From Rhodocyclales bacterium (GTDB lineage: Bacteria > Pseudomonadota > Gammaproteobacteria > Burkholderiales > Rhodocyclaceae), in contig JACRLX010000026.1 in NCBI GenBank assembly GCA_016235165.1, positions 1 to 64,000 on the forward strand: 64,000 bases of DNA. Direction: 5' to 3'. The position numbers and the translations under genes were made by a program. The notes beneath the pieces were generated by a model. That model saw only the letters and a list, made by a program, of their open reading frames with translations. It had not been told where the DNA came from and searched no databases. Positions 30,736 to 39,039 of the stretch are shown in pieces; the first letter of the stretch is position 1, and each line of letters opens with the position of its first letter.

Positions 30736-31031
30736 AAGACCTTAAGAAGCTCAAACTCAAGGACAAGTCCAAGGACAAGCTGAAATCCAAGGACAAGAGC
30801 AAGAGCAAGGACAAGTCGAAGGACAAGTCGAAGATCAAGTCCAAGGACAAATCCAAGGACAAATCCAAGGACAAGTCCAAGGTCAAGATCAAGTCCAAGG
30901 ACAAATCCAAGGACAAGTCCAAGGTCAAGATCAAGTCCAAGGACAAGTCCAAGGACAAGTCGAAGGTCAAGGTCAAGTCCAAGGACAAATCCAAGGACAA
31001 GTTCAAGCTCAAGATCCTTAAGCGTCACTGA
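30723..31031 (+). pseudogene. Frame-shifted continuation of the repeat gene
   Basis: Starting at 30723 the -1 frame relative to the repeat gene reads on for 102 codons with the same Lys-every-second-residue pattern (KEKLKDLKKLKLKD, then KSKDKSKVKIKSKDK blocks) and stops at 31029-31031 just before a strong terminator. It has no start codon or ribosome-binding site. The join at about 30718-30724 reads as if one base was lost or AC was duplicated. The original protein was therefore probably about 277 residues. A real indel, phase variation, ribosomal frameshifting or an assembly error in the repeat are all possible. Confidence 0.75.
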
Positions 31032-31050
31032 GTCTCGACGCAAGCAGGAC

Positions 31051-31087
31051 AAAACCGCGACGGAAGCGATTCCGTCGCGGTTTTTTT
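31051..31087 (+). terminator. Strong intrinsic terminator
   Basis: An 11-bp perfect stem (31055-31065 with 31070-31080) with loop GCGA, followed by seven T and preceded by four A, so it can act both for the repeat gene and for the opposing HlyD gene. Confidence 0.93.
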
Positions 31088-31159
31088 ATGGGAAGCCGGG
31101 AGTCGGGACCCCTTGGGGCGCCGTATGGAGTGGAACCGGGGGGCCGCCGGGGCCGAGAA

Positions 31160-32398
31160 TCAGCCGGTCTGTTTGCGCAGGGCCGGAATCACGAAACCGA
31201 TCGGCCGTTCGTTGCGTACCGTGACCTTGCCTGAACACAGCGTGCCGGCCAGGATGTCAGGGGCATCGTCGTGGGCGCGGGTCCAGACCAGCTTGTCGTC
31301 GCGCTTATCGAGGCGGATCCTGACCTCGAACGGCGCGGATACGGAGGCCAGTTCCTTGACCAGTTCCTCGCTGCCGAGAGTGGCGAGCAATGCCTGTGGC
31401 GTTGCCGGGTAGTCGGAGATGTAGCTGACCTTGCCGACGACATAGCCATGCTCGTCCTTTTGCGCCGTCGCCGGCAGCAGTTCGGCGCCGGCACCGGGGC
31501 TGATCTTCTTGCCGTCGTTCGATGCAACGTACATGACAACCTCGACCCCTGCCCCGCCCTTGCTGCGTTCCAGCAAAACCACCGGGGTTTCCGTGCTGAC
31601 CAGGGTTCCTCGCCCGGCCTTGATCTCGACGACGCGCCCTGCGAACGGACTGCGAACCACGGTGGAGCGGCCGCGCTCGGCTCCCAGCAAGGCCAGCTCG
31701 CGCTTGGCCTCCGAGCGTTCGAGCTGAATCTGGGCGCGTTCCTCGGCTTCGCGCCGGGTCAATTCAGTGCGCTCCCGTTCGACCTCGACCAGCTGCCGGC
31801 GCAAGGCTTCGATCGACATTTCGGTCGCCGCCAGTGTCCGCTGCGCATCATCCAGGGATCGGCGGGTTGCCAGTTTTTGCTCGACCAGTTGCCTGGCCGT
31901 TTCGATTTGATTGCGCTCGATTTCGGTCCGCGATTTCGCGACCTCGATCTGGCGTTCGAGAAAGGCGATACGTCGGGCAAAGGCTTCGTTGCTGAGTGCC
32001 ACACCACGCGAGGACAGGGTGCCGATACTCGCGGCACGCCGTTCGATTTCCTGCAGGCGGGCCTCCAGCCGCTTGATGCGTTCATCCTGGTCGGGCTGGG
32101 AAATGGTCGCCACGACGTCGCCCTCGCGCACCAGCGCGCCCGACCGAACCGAAACGTCGCCCAGGCGACCGGCGGCGCCGGCCTTGATATCGACGACCCC
32201 CTCGCTGCTGAGCACCATGCACGGCCCGGCAACCTTGGTTTGCAGTTTGCCGACAAAACTCCAGACGGCGACGCCGGCGGCGACAAACGCGATACCGCCG
32301 AGCGCCCACCAGCCGGGACGGCCGATGACGCGGATCTCGCGCTGGAGGATCGCGACCGAAGGATGGGCGCTGGGTGGCTTGCCTGGTTCGGAACTCAT
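31160..32398 (-). CDS. Second HlyD-type adaptor
   Basis: A 412-residue membrane-fusion protein: one membrane helix (about 30-50), a first lipoyl-like half (VVDIKAGAAGRLGDVSVRSG), a long coiled coil (about 105-245), a second half FAGRVVEIKAGRGTLVS, and a beta domain with VSYISDYPATPQALL. It resembles the adaptor at 23674 in length and order, including the SDYP stretch. There is no ABC partner beside it, so it probably serves the same exporter. It converges on the repeat gene across the terminator. The ATG at 32398 is chosen; a TTG lies nine bases upstream. Confidence 0.82.
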   Translation of the reverse strand: MSSEPGKPPSAHPSVAILQREIRVIGRPGWWALGGIAFVAAGVAVWSFVGKLQTKVAGPCMVLSSEGVVDIKAGAAGRLGDVSVRSGALVREGDVVATISQPDQDERIKRLEARLQEIERRAASIGTLSSRGVALSNEAFARRIAFLERQIEVAKSRTEIERNQIETARQLVEQKLATRRSLDDAQRTLAATEMSIEALRRQLVEVERERTELTRREAEERAQIQLERSEAKRELALLGAERGRSTVVRSPFAGRVVEIKAGRGTLVSTETPVVLLERSKGGAGVEVVMYVASNDGKKISPGAGAELLPATAQKDEHGYVVGKVSYISDYPATPQALLATLGSEELVKELASVSAPFEVRIRLDKRDDKLVWTRAHDDAPDILAGTLCSGKVTVRNERPIGFVIPALRKQTG

Positions 32399-32475
32399 GG
32401 CCGACAAAGTCTATCACCGGCAGGGGCAGAAGCACACGGATTCACCGGTGATTCGGGGAAACGGGTGCGCCGCCG

Positions 32476-33306
32476 TCAGGAGGCAGGATCGCCCGGGTTG
32501 CGCGCGGCGAGAATGTCGTCGAAGCGCTGGCGTACCACCTCGTTGATGCGCCGGTGCGGGATGACGTAGAAGCGCCCTTCGGCGACCGCATCGAATACCG
32601 CATTGGCAATGTCATCTGCATCGAGGCGGCCGGCGTCGAGCGCGCTGGCGATTTGCCTTTCCTGCGCCGCCGAGAACTCGCCGGCGGTCGCGGCGCTGCC
32701 ATAGCGTGCGGGACGATTGCGTTGCGCCTGGTTGATGCCAGTCTTGACCCAGGCCGGGCAGAGTACCGAGACGCCGACCTTGCTGCCCTCGGCGCGCAAC
32801 TCGTGGAACAGGGTTTCCGAGAGCGTGACCACGCCGTGCTTGCTGACGTTGTAGGCTGCCGCCGCGGGCGGCGAGAGCAGGCCGGCGACCGAGGCGGTGT
32901 TTACGATGTGGCTGGGTTCGGTCTGCACCAGCAGGCGCGGCAGGAAGTGCTGGACGCCGAAGATCACGCTCCACAGGTTGGCGCCGAGCACCCATTCCCA
33001 GTCCGCCGTGCTCATCTCGCGGACCAGGCGCGTGAGGGCCACGCCGGCGTTGTTGCATAGCAGATGCACGGCGCCGAAGCGGGCAAACGCAGCCTCGGCG
33101 ACGCTGGCGACGGTGGCTTCCTGGCTGAGGTCGCCGGCCACGGTCAGCACGCGATCCCTGGCGATGCCGAGCGTGCCGACGGCGGCGTTCAGGCGCGCCT
33201 CTTCGATGTCGGCCAGCACCAGATTCATGCCTTCGGCGGCGGCGCGGCTGGCCAGCGCGTAGCCGAGGCCGCTGGCGGCGCCGGTAATGACGGCGGTGCG
33301 CTTCAT
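32476..33306 (-). CDS. Short-chain dehydrogenase/reductase
   Basis: A 276-residue NAD(P)-dependent oxidoreductase. Cofactor loop TGAASGLG (about 8-15), NNAGVA, catalytic Ser in NTASVAG and YNVSKHG with the Tyr-Lys pair. The substrate is unknown; the context of acyl-CoA genes suggests a hydroxyacyl or hydroxy-acid substrate. The ATG overlaps the stop of the acyl-CoA synthetase (ATGA). Confidence 0.86.
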   Translation of the reverse strand: MKRTAVITGAASGLGYALASRAAAEGMNLVLADIEEARLNAAVGTLGIARDRVLTVAGDLSQEATVASVAEAAFARFGAVHLLCNNAGVALTRLVREMSTADWEWVLGANLWSVIFGVQHFLPRLLVQTEPSHIVNTASVAGLLSPPAAAAYNVSKHGVVTLSETLFHELRAEGSKVGVSVLCPAWVKTGINQAQRNRPARYGSAATAGEFSAAQERQIASALDAGRLDADDIANAVFDAVAEGRFYVIPHRRINEVVRQRFDDILAARNPGDPAS

Positions 33307-34967
33307 TCTGCTGCCCCGGCGTTCTCGCGCAGTACGCGGCGCAGCACCTTGCCAGCGGCATTCTTCGGCAGTTCGTCGATGAACTCGACCACGCGCGGCA
33401 CCTTGTAGGCGGCCAGGCGTTCGCGGCACCAGGTGATGATTTCGTCGCGCGTCGCTGGCTGACTGCCGCGCAGGCTGAGCACCGCCTTCACGGTTTCGCC
33501 GCGATAGGCGTCGCCGATGCCCACCACCGCCGCTTCACGCACCGCCGGGTGGGCGTAGAGCACGTCCTCGACTTCGCGTGGCCAGACCTTGTAGCCCGAG
33601 GCGTTGATCATGTCCTTCTTGCGATCGACGATGTAGAACCAGCCGTTCCTGTCCATGAAGCCGATGTCGCCGCTGCGAAAGCCGTCGGCGCGCATGCACT
33701 CGGTGGTCTCCGCCGGCTTGCCCCAGTAGCCGCGTGCGACCATGGGGGCGTCGATGACGATTTCTCCGATTTCGTCGTGCCCCAGGCGGGCGCCGTCGTC
33801 GCCGGCCACCCAGACGTCGACGCCGCTGATCGGCACGCCGACCGACAGCGCGCCCGAGACCGGGTCGACGCGGCCACCACCACCACGGGGCATGATGATT
33901 ACGCCGGAGGTGGTTTCGGTCAGGCCATAGCCGTTGAGGATGCGCCAGCCCAACTTCTGCTCGACCTGCACCGCGACGCTGGGTGGCACCGGGGCGCCGC
34001 CGGAGGTCACGGTGTCTAGGCTGGACAGCTTCGCCGGGTCGACGCCGGGCTGGTTCATCAGCGCAATGTAGGCGGTGATCGCGTTCGCCGTGCTGCGCGG
34101 CTGGTGTTCGGCGATGGCATCGAGCACCACGCCGGGATCGAAGCGGTAGCACAGCACCAGCGGGCCGGCCAGGCACCAGGCCAGTACCATGTGGCCGGCC
34201 AGGCCGGTGATGTGGAACAGCGGCGCGGCGCAGAGCAGCGGCGTGCCATCGGCGAGCGCGTACCAGGCGCGGTGCGCAGCGCTGATGCGCACCAGGTTGT
34301 CATGACTGATGCAGGCGCCCTTGGGCAGGCCGGTGGTGCCCGAGGTGTAGACGATGAAAGCGGCATCGTTGGCCGACGGCACATGGCGGGGTGGTGTCTT
34401 GCCGGCGAAGGTCTCGATGCAGTGCATCAGGCTGTCGCCGGCTACGGGTTCGCGGCGCGGAATCGTGGCAAAGATGCGCGGATCGTCACGCGTCTGCCAG
34501 TCGCGTTCGCCCGACCACAGCAGGATGTCCGGACGGTGCGTACCCTCCGGCAGGCGCGGCAGGATGTCCTCGCCCAGGCCGGCGAGGCAGATCAACGCCC
34601 TGGGCCGTGCGTCGTCGAGCAGCTTGGCCAGCTCGAATTCGCGGTTCATCGGGTTGATGGTGACGACGATTCCGCCCAGCTTCCAGGCCGCCAGTGTCGC
34701 GATGGGGAAGCCAGGCTGGTTTTGCAGGTAGAGCGCCAGACGGTCGCCCGCGCCGAAGCCCCGACTGGCCAGCGCGGCGGCGAGGCTGTCGCTGAGGCGG
34801 TCGAGCTCGGCGTGGCTGATGCGGCGATCGAAATAGCGCAGCGCATCGCGTTCCGGCGCCATTGCCACGGCGGCGCGGAACAGGCCGAGGGCGTCGGCGG
34901 CTTGCGGTGCGGCGAGTTCGGGCACACCCGCCGGGTAGTGGGCCAGCCAGGGTTTCGGGGACGGCAT
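33303..34967 (-). CDS. Acyl-CoA synthetase (AMP-forming)
   Basis: A 554-residue adenylate-forming enzyme that activates a carboxylic acid to its CoA thioester. Motifs: YTSGTTGLPKGA (P loop), NGYGLTETTSG, RSGDIGFMDRNGWFYIVDRKKDMI and the final catalytic Lys in PKNAAGKVLRR. The substrate could be a medium- or long-chain or hydroxylated acid. The ATG at 34967 has GGAG upstream at good spacing, unlike an upstream ATG at 34994. It starts the SDR operon and is divergent from a binding-protein gene. Confidence 0.88.
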   Translation of the reverse strand: MPSPKPWLAHYPAGVPELAAPQAADALGLFRAAVAMAPERDALRYFDRRISHAELDRLSDSLAAALASRGFGAGDRLALYLQNQPGFPIATLAAWKLGGIVVTINPMNREFELAKLLDDARPRALICLAGLGEDILPRLPEGTHRPDILLWSGERDWQTRDDPRIFATIPRREPVAGDSLMHCIETFAGKTPPRHVPSANDAAFIVYTSGTTGLPKGACISHDNLVRISAAHRAWYALADGTPLLCAAPLFHITGLAGHMVLAWCLAGPLVLCYRFDPGVVLDAIAEHQPRSTANAITAYIALMNQPGVDPAKLSSLDTVTSGGAPVPPSVAVQVEQKLGWRILNGYGLTETTSGVIIMPRGGGGRVDPVSGALSVGVPISGVDVWVAGDDGARLGHDEIGEIVIDAPMVARGYWGKPAETTECMRADGFRSGDIGFMDRNGWFYIVDRKKDMINASGYKVWPREVEDVLYAHPAVREAAVVGIGDAYRGETVKAVLSLRGSQPATRDEIITWCRERLAAYKVPRVVEFIDELPKNAAGKVLRRVLRENAGAAE

Positions 34968-35034
34968 GGATCGGATCTCCGCATCGGTAAGCATCGAGGG
35001 CGCCCACTCTAAGGAATCGCCCTGGCCGCCCGTG

Positions 35035-35070
35035 TCGGAAATTTCTGAACTTGCTGTAAGGCATTTCCGA
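35035..35070. promoter_or_regulatory. Candidate operator in the divergent synthetase/binding-protein gap
   Basis: TCGGAAAT and ATTTCCGA form an inverted repeat around 20 bases, placed between divergent genes of what looks like one pathway. It could serve a TetR- or similar regulator, but no candidate is adjacent. Confidence 0.35.
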
Positions 35071-35150
35071 AGTCGCCCGAACGCCATTTACGCGGCCGCA
35101 CGCCTCCCTAGAATCGGCTCCGCCCCAACCATTCCAACGAGGAGGATGCA

Positions 35151-36296
35151 ATGAAATCCAGATTGATCGCCGCCCTGCTGGCGGCCATGTCCCTTGCCTG
35201 CGGCGCCCCCGCGCAGGCAGAGATCAAGGTCGGCATCACGGTTTCCGCCACCGGCAACGGCTCGCCGCTGGGCCAGCCGCAGAAGAACACGGTGCCCCTG
35301 CTGCCGGCCACGATTGCCGGCGAGAAGGTCAGCTACATCGCGCTCGACGATGCCACCGATCCGACCCAGGCCACCAAGAATGTGCGCAAGCTGACCATGG
35401 AAGACAAGGTCGACGTGCTGATCGGCTCGTCGATCACGCCGAACACCGTGCCCATCATGGGCATAGCGCTGGAGACCAGGACGCCGCTGCTGGCCTTGAC
35501 GCCGCACGATCTCGAAGGCGAGCGCATGGCCTGGACCTTCTGCTTTCCGCAGCACATCGCGCTGATGGCCAAGGCCATTGCCGAACATGCGGCGTCACAG
35601 GGCTACAAGGCGATGGGCGTGTTTGCCCAGTCCGACCCCTATGGCGACGTCTATCTGCGTGAAATCACCAAGTACGGCGAGCCGCTGGGCCTCAAAGTGG
35701 TCGGCGTCGAGCGCTTCAACCGCAACGATACCTCGGCCACGCCGCAGGCGCTCAAGCTGATGGGCGCCAAGCCCGACGCGGTGCTGATCGTTGGCGGCGC
35801 CGGCGCGGGTTCGATGGCCCACCTAGCCTTGACCGACCGCGGCTACAAGGGCCAGATCTACCAGACCCACGGCGCCGCCAACCGAGATGCCCTGCGCCTG
35901 GGCGGCAAGGCCATGGAGGGCGCAATCTTCGTCGCCGGCCCGGTGCTGGCCTGGAACCAGCTGCCCGACAACTATCCGTCGAAAAAGGCGGCCACCGAAT
36001 ATGTCAGGCGCTATGAGGAAATGTACGGGCCGAACAGCATGGCGCCACAGGGCGCCCACATGTGGGATGCCGTCCAGGTATTGGCGCAGGCGGTGCCGGT
36101 GGCCCTGAAGAAGGCCAGGCCGGGCACGGCGGAATTCCGCCAGGCCTTGCGTGATGCGATCGAGGCGGAAAGGAACGTGCTGGTGGCACACGGCACCATC
36201 AACTATTCGCCCACCGATCACTTCGGCCACGATGCCCGCGCCCGCGTCCTGCTGCGCGTGGAGAACGGCGCCTTCAAGCTGCTCGCCGGCAAATGA
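35151..36296 (+). CDS. Branched-chain-amino-acid-type ABC substrate-binding protein
   Basis: A 381-residue periplasmic protein with a signal peptide ending APAQA (about residue 23). The mature part has the LivK-like type I binding fold: IKVGITVSATGNGSPLGQPQKN, VDVLIGSSITPNTVP, GVFAQSDPYGDVYL and TAEFRQALRDAIE. No permease or ATPase genes are next to it. Relatives bind many carboxylates besides amino acids, which would suit the acid-activating genes here. It overlaps the kinase gene by four bases. Confidence 0.86.
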   Translation: MKSRLIAALLAAMSLACGAPAQAEIKVGITVSATGNGSPLGQPQKNTVPLLPATIAGEKVSYIALDDATDPTQATKNVRKLTMEDKVDVLIGSSITPNTVPIMGIALETRTPLLALTPHDLEGERMAWTFCFPQHIALMAKAIAEHAASQGYKAMGVFAQSDPYGDVYLREITKYGEPLGLKVVGVERFNRNDTSATPQALKLMGAKPDAVLIVGGAGAGSMAHLALTDRGYKGQIYQTHGAANRDALRLGGKAMEGAIFVAGPVLAWNQLPDNYPSKKAATEYVRRYEEMYGPNSMAPQGAHMWDAVQVLAQAVPVALKKARPGTAEFRQALRDAIEAERNVLVAHGTINYSPTDHFGHDARARVLLRVENGAFKLLAGK

Positions 36297-37333
36297 GTAC
36301 CTTGCCGCCGGCCGCCGCCGCGACACCTGACGCGGCGGCGCTGGCGGCCTGGATGGCGGATCGCGTGGCGGGCTTTCGCGGCCCGCTGCGACTTTCGAAA
36401 TTCGCCGGCGGGCAGTCCAACCCGACCTACCTGGCCGCCGCCGCCAGCGGTGAATATGTCGTGCGCTGCAAGCCGGCACCCGCCGCCGAGCTGCCGCCCT
36501 CGGCACATGCCATCGAGCGCGAGTTCCGCGTCATGCAGGCGCTGGCCGGAAGCGCCGTGCCGCTGGCGCCGACTTTTGCGTTGTGCTCCGACGAGTCCGT
36601 GATCGGCCGGGTCTTTTATGTCATGGGCCACGTGCCCGGCCGTTGCTTGAGCGAGAACGAGCTGCCCGGCATGAGCCGCGCCGGGCGCCGCGCCATCTAT
36701 GACGAAGCGAACCGGGTGATCGCGGCGCTGCATGCGGTCGATCCCGTGGCCGTGGGCTTGGGCGACTACGGGCCGACGCGGGACTACCTGCCGCGCCAGA
36801 TCGCGCGCTGGACCAGGCAGTACCGCCTCGCCGAAACCGGGCGCGTCGATGCCATGGAGCGCCTGATCGACTGGCTGCCGAGCGCGCTGCCGGCCACGGC
36901 CGCGCCGGTGTGCCTGCTGCACGGCGACTTCAAGCTCGACAACCTGATCTTCGACGCCCGCGAAGCCCGCATCGTGGCGGTGCTCGACTGGGAGTTGTCA
37001 ACGCTGGGCGATCCGCTGGCCGACTTCGCCTACCACTGCCTGCCCTGGCATACGTCACCGGGCCTGCTGCACGGCCTGGCCGGGCTCGACACCGATGCCT
37101 TGGGCATACCGGCCGAGGTCGCTTACCGGCAAGCCTATGCCGCACGGCGTGGCATCGAGATCGGCGCCGAGTGGAATTTCTACCTGGCCTTCAACTGCTT
37201 TCGCCTGGCCGGCATCTTCCAGGGCATCCTGCGCCGCTCGCTCGACGGCACGGCCTCGCATGCCCGCGCCGCCGATTTCGGCCGCATGGCGCCAGTGGTG
37301 GCGGAGCTGGGCTGGAGGCTCGCGAGCGCCTGA
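36293..37333 (+). CDS. Aminoglycoside-phosphotransferase-family kinase (ACAD10/11- or LvaA-like)
   Basis: A 346-residue kinase with an APH fold. The catalytic loop is LLHGDFKLDNLIF and the metal loop LDWELSTLGDPLADFAY; the N-terminal lobe starts with RLSKFAGGQSNPTYL. This version is the type fused to, or next to, acyl-CoA dehydrogenases, where it phosphorylates hydroxyacyl-CoA for later removal of the hydroxyl group. It follows the binding protein with a four-base overlap, and an acyl-CoA dehydrogenase lies 2.8 kb on, so the same role is likely. Antibiotic resistance is not suggested. Confidence 0.8.
   Translation: MSTLPPAAAATPDAAALAAWMADRVAGFRGPLRLSKFAGGQSNPTYLAAAASGEYVVRCKPAPAAELPPSAHAIEREFRVMQALAGSAVPLAPTFALCSDESVIGRVFYVMGHVPGRCLSENELPGMSRAGRRAIYDEANRVIAALHAVDPVAVGLGDYGPTRDYLPRQIARWTRQYRLAETGRVDAMERLIDWLPSALPATAAPVCLLHGDFKLDNLIFDAREARIVAVLDWELSTLGDPLADFAYHCLPWHTSPGLLHGLAGLDTDALGIPAEVAYRQAYAARRGIEIGAEWNFYLAFNCFRLAGIFQGILRRSLDGTASHARAADFGRMAPVVAELGWRLASA
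36550..36575 (-). repeat. 26-bp bipartite motif, minus-strand copy
   Basis: Read on the minus strand: AAGTCGGCGCCAG (one mismatch), four bases, ACGGCGCTT (one mismatch to ACGSCGATT). It is inside the APH-type kinase gene. Confidence 0.6.
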
Positions 37334-37334
37334 T

Positions 37335-37976
37335 TCAGTCCAGCAACTGGTGCTGCATGGCATAGCGCACCAGCTCGGGGTTGCTCGCCAGCCCCAGCTT
37401 GTCGAGGATGCGGCCGCGGTAGGTCGATACCGTCTTGACGCTGAGGAAAAGCTCGGCGCCGATGTCGGTCAGCGATTTGCCGGCGACGATGGCGAGCAGG
37501 ATCTGCAATTCGCGCGCCGAAAGCCGGAAGTGCGGCGGCGAGTCGTCGATGCCCGAAAAGTCGGCGCTGGCACGACGGCGGCGGGCGACGAATTCGGGGT
37601 TCAGCCACTTGCCGCCCTGGGCCACGCTGCGAATCGCCGCCAGCAGGTCGCCGGGCTCGGCGTCCTTGCTCACGTAGCCGTTGGCGCCGGCCTCCAGCGC
37701 GGCCTTGGCGAACTGCTCCTCGGGGTACATCGACACCATCAGCACCGGCAGCGCGGGCCAGTCCTGGCGCAAGAGCTTGAGCATTTCCAGGCCGCTACGG
37801 CCCTTCATGTTGATGTCCAGCATCACCACGCCGAAGCGCCGCCGGCGCAGCGCCTGCATGGCGTCGGCGGCAGTGCCGGCTTCCTCGACCACGCGCATGT
37901 CGGCCTCGTCGGCCAGCAGGCGGCGTAAGCCGGAGCGGAAGATGGTGTGGTCGTCGACCACCAGCACTTCAATCAT
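37335..37976 (-). CDS. NarL/FixJ-type response regulator
   Basis: A 213-residue two-component regulator. Receiver: Asp8/Asp9, phosphoacceptor Asp54 (VVMLDINMKG), Lys in YVSKDAEPGD. The C-terminal LuxR-type HTH (about 150-205) has LSARELQILLAIVAGKSLTDIG and SVKTVSTYRGRILDKL. It is the last gene of a LysR-kinase-regulator operon and overlaps the kinase by eight bases, which fixes the kinase as its partner. Confidence 0.92.
   Translation of the reverse strand: MIEVLVVDDHTIFRSGLRRLLADEADMRVVEEAGTAADAMQALRRRRFGVVMLDINMKGRSGLEMLKLLRQDWPALPVLMVSMYPEEQFAKAALEAGANGYVSKDAEPGDLLAAIRSVAQGGKWLNPEFVARRRRASADFSGIDDSPPHFRLSARELQILLAIVAGKSLTDIGAELFLSVKTVSTYRGRILDKLGLASNPELVRYAMQHQLLD
37558..37583 (+). repeat. 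26-bp bipartite motif copy
   Basis: AAGTCGGCGCTGG, four bases, ACGGCGGCG. It lies in the receiver/HTH linker of the NarL-type gene, where the other strand reads RRASADF. Confidence 0.65.
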
Positions 37977-39039
37977 GGGCGGCCCGTTCTTCAGCCGGGG
38001 GCAGCATCAGTCGCAGCACGGTGCCGCCGTCGAGCCCGGGCGAGATTTCGAGGTGGCCGCCGACTTCGCGCGCCCGTTCGCGCATGCCGACCAGGCCGAT
38101 CGAGGGCTGCTCCAGCTCGGCCGGCAGGATGCCGCGGCCATTGTCGGCCACCGCCAGGTGCAGCACCCGGCCGTCGAGGCGGATCGCCAGCTGGACCCGC
38201 GTTGCCGAGGCGTGGCGCGCGATGTTGGTCAGCGCCTCCTGCACGATGCGGTAGGCGGCGATGCCCTGCGCGGCGTTGATCGGCAGCGGCGAGGCGGTGG
38301 CGTCGACGCCACACTCGATGCCGTGGCGCGCGGCGAACAGCTCCAGCTGCCGCGTCACCGCCGGCACCAGGCCGAGGTGGTCGAGCAGGCTGGGGTGCAG
38401 GCTTTCCGACATCTGGCGCACCGCCTCGATGGCATTGCCCGCCAGGTCGACGATGCCGTCGGCGATCTCGCGGTTCTCGTCGCGGTCCAGCCGTCGCCGC
38501 ATGCGAGCGGCATCGAGCTTGATCGAGGTGAGGATGCCGCCCAGCACGTCGTGCAGCTCGCGCGCCATGTGGCGGCGCTGGCGCTCGCGATCCTCGTTGA
38601 TGCTGGCGGCCAGTGCCCGCAGCTGCTCGCGCGAATGCAGCAGGTCGTGCTCGTAGCGCAGGTTCTCGGCGATGCTGACGGCGACGCCGGCCACCGCCGG
38701 CCGGCCGCGGAAGACGACGCGGCTGCCATGCACCTCGACATCCACCGGGTAGCCATCCTTGTGCCAGCCCTGGGTGCGAAAGCGCATGCTCGGCACCTCG
38801 CCCGAAACGCGCTGGCGGATGCGTTGCAGGTTCTCCTCCGAGCGCCAGGGTGGCGTCAGGTCGCGGATGTGCATGCCGACGATTTCCGCCGGTGTGTGCC
38901 CGGTCAGTCCGGCGAACACGGCGTTGGCATACTGCACCACCTCGTCCTGGATCACGTAGATGCCGACCAGCGACTGCTCGACCATCGCATCGAAGGGGAT
39001 GTCCTCGCGCGGTGGCGCGGCGGACGGCGGCGGGCTCAT
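37969..39039 (-). CDS. PAS-domain NarX-type histidine kinase
   Basis: A 356-residue soluble kinase. A PAS domain (about 15-125, LVGIYVIQDEVVQYANAVF... WHKDGYPVDVEVHG) is followed by a HisKA_3 dimerisation domain with His163 in RHMARELHDVLGG and an ATPase domain with EALTNIARHA, NGRGI and GLVGMRERA. There is no membrane segment, so it senses a cytoplasmic cue. Its ATG overlaps the LysR stop by four bases. Confidence 0.9.
   Translation of the reverse strand: MSPPPSAAPPREDIPFDAMVEQSLVGIYVIQDEVVQYANAVFAGLTGHTPAEIVGMHIRDLTPPWRSEENLQRIRQRVSGEVPSMRFRTQGWHKDGYPVDVEVHGSRVVFRGRPAVAGVAVSIAENLRYEHDLLHSREQLRALAASINEDRERQRRHMARELHDVLGGILTSIKLDAARMRRRLDRDENREIADGIVDLAGNAIEAVRQMSESLHPSLLDHLGLVPAVTRQLELFAARHGIECGVDATASPLPINAAQGIAAYRIVQEALTNIARHASATRVQLAIRLDGRVLHLAVADNGRGILPAELEQPSIGLVGMRERAREVGGHLEISPGLDGGTVLRLMLPPAEERAAHD

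Noticed and set aside
30138-31052. A 304-codon Leu/Asp/Ser-rich frame on the minus strand opposite the repeat gene
   Set aside because: It is the exact shadow of the Lys-rich repeat (AAG/GAC read backwards), has no ribosome-binding site, and would start from inside the terminator region.
36293-37333. APH-fold kinase as an antibiotic-resistance gene
   Set aside because: The sequence type and the neighbouring acyl-CoA genes fit hydroxyacyl-CoA kinases; nothing suggests aminoglycoside binding.
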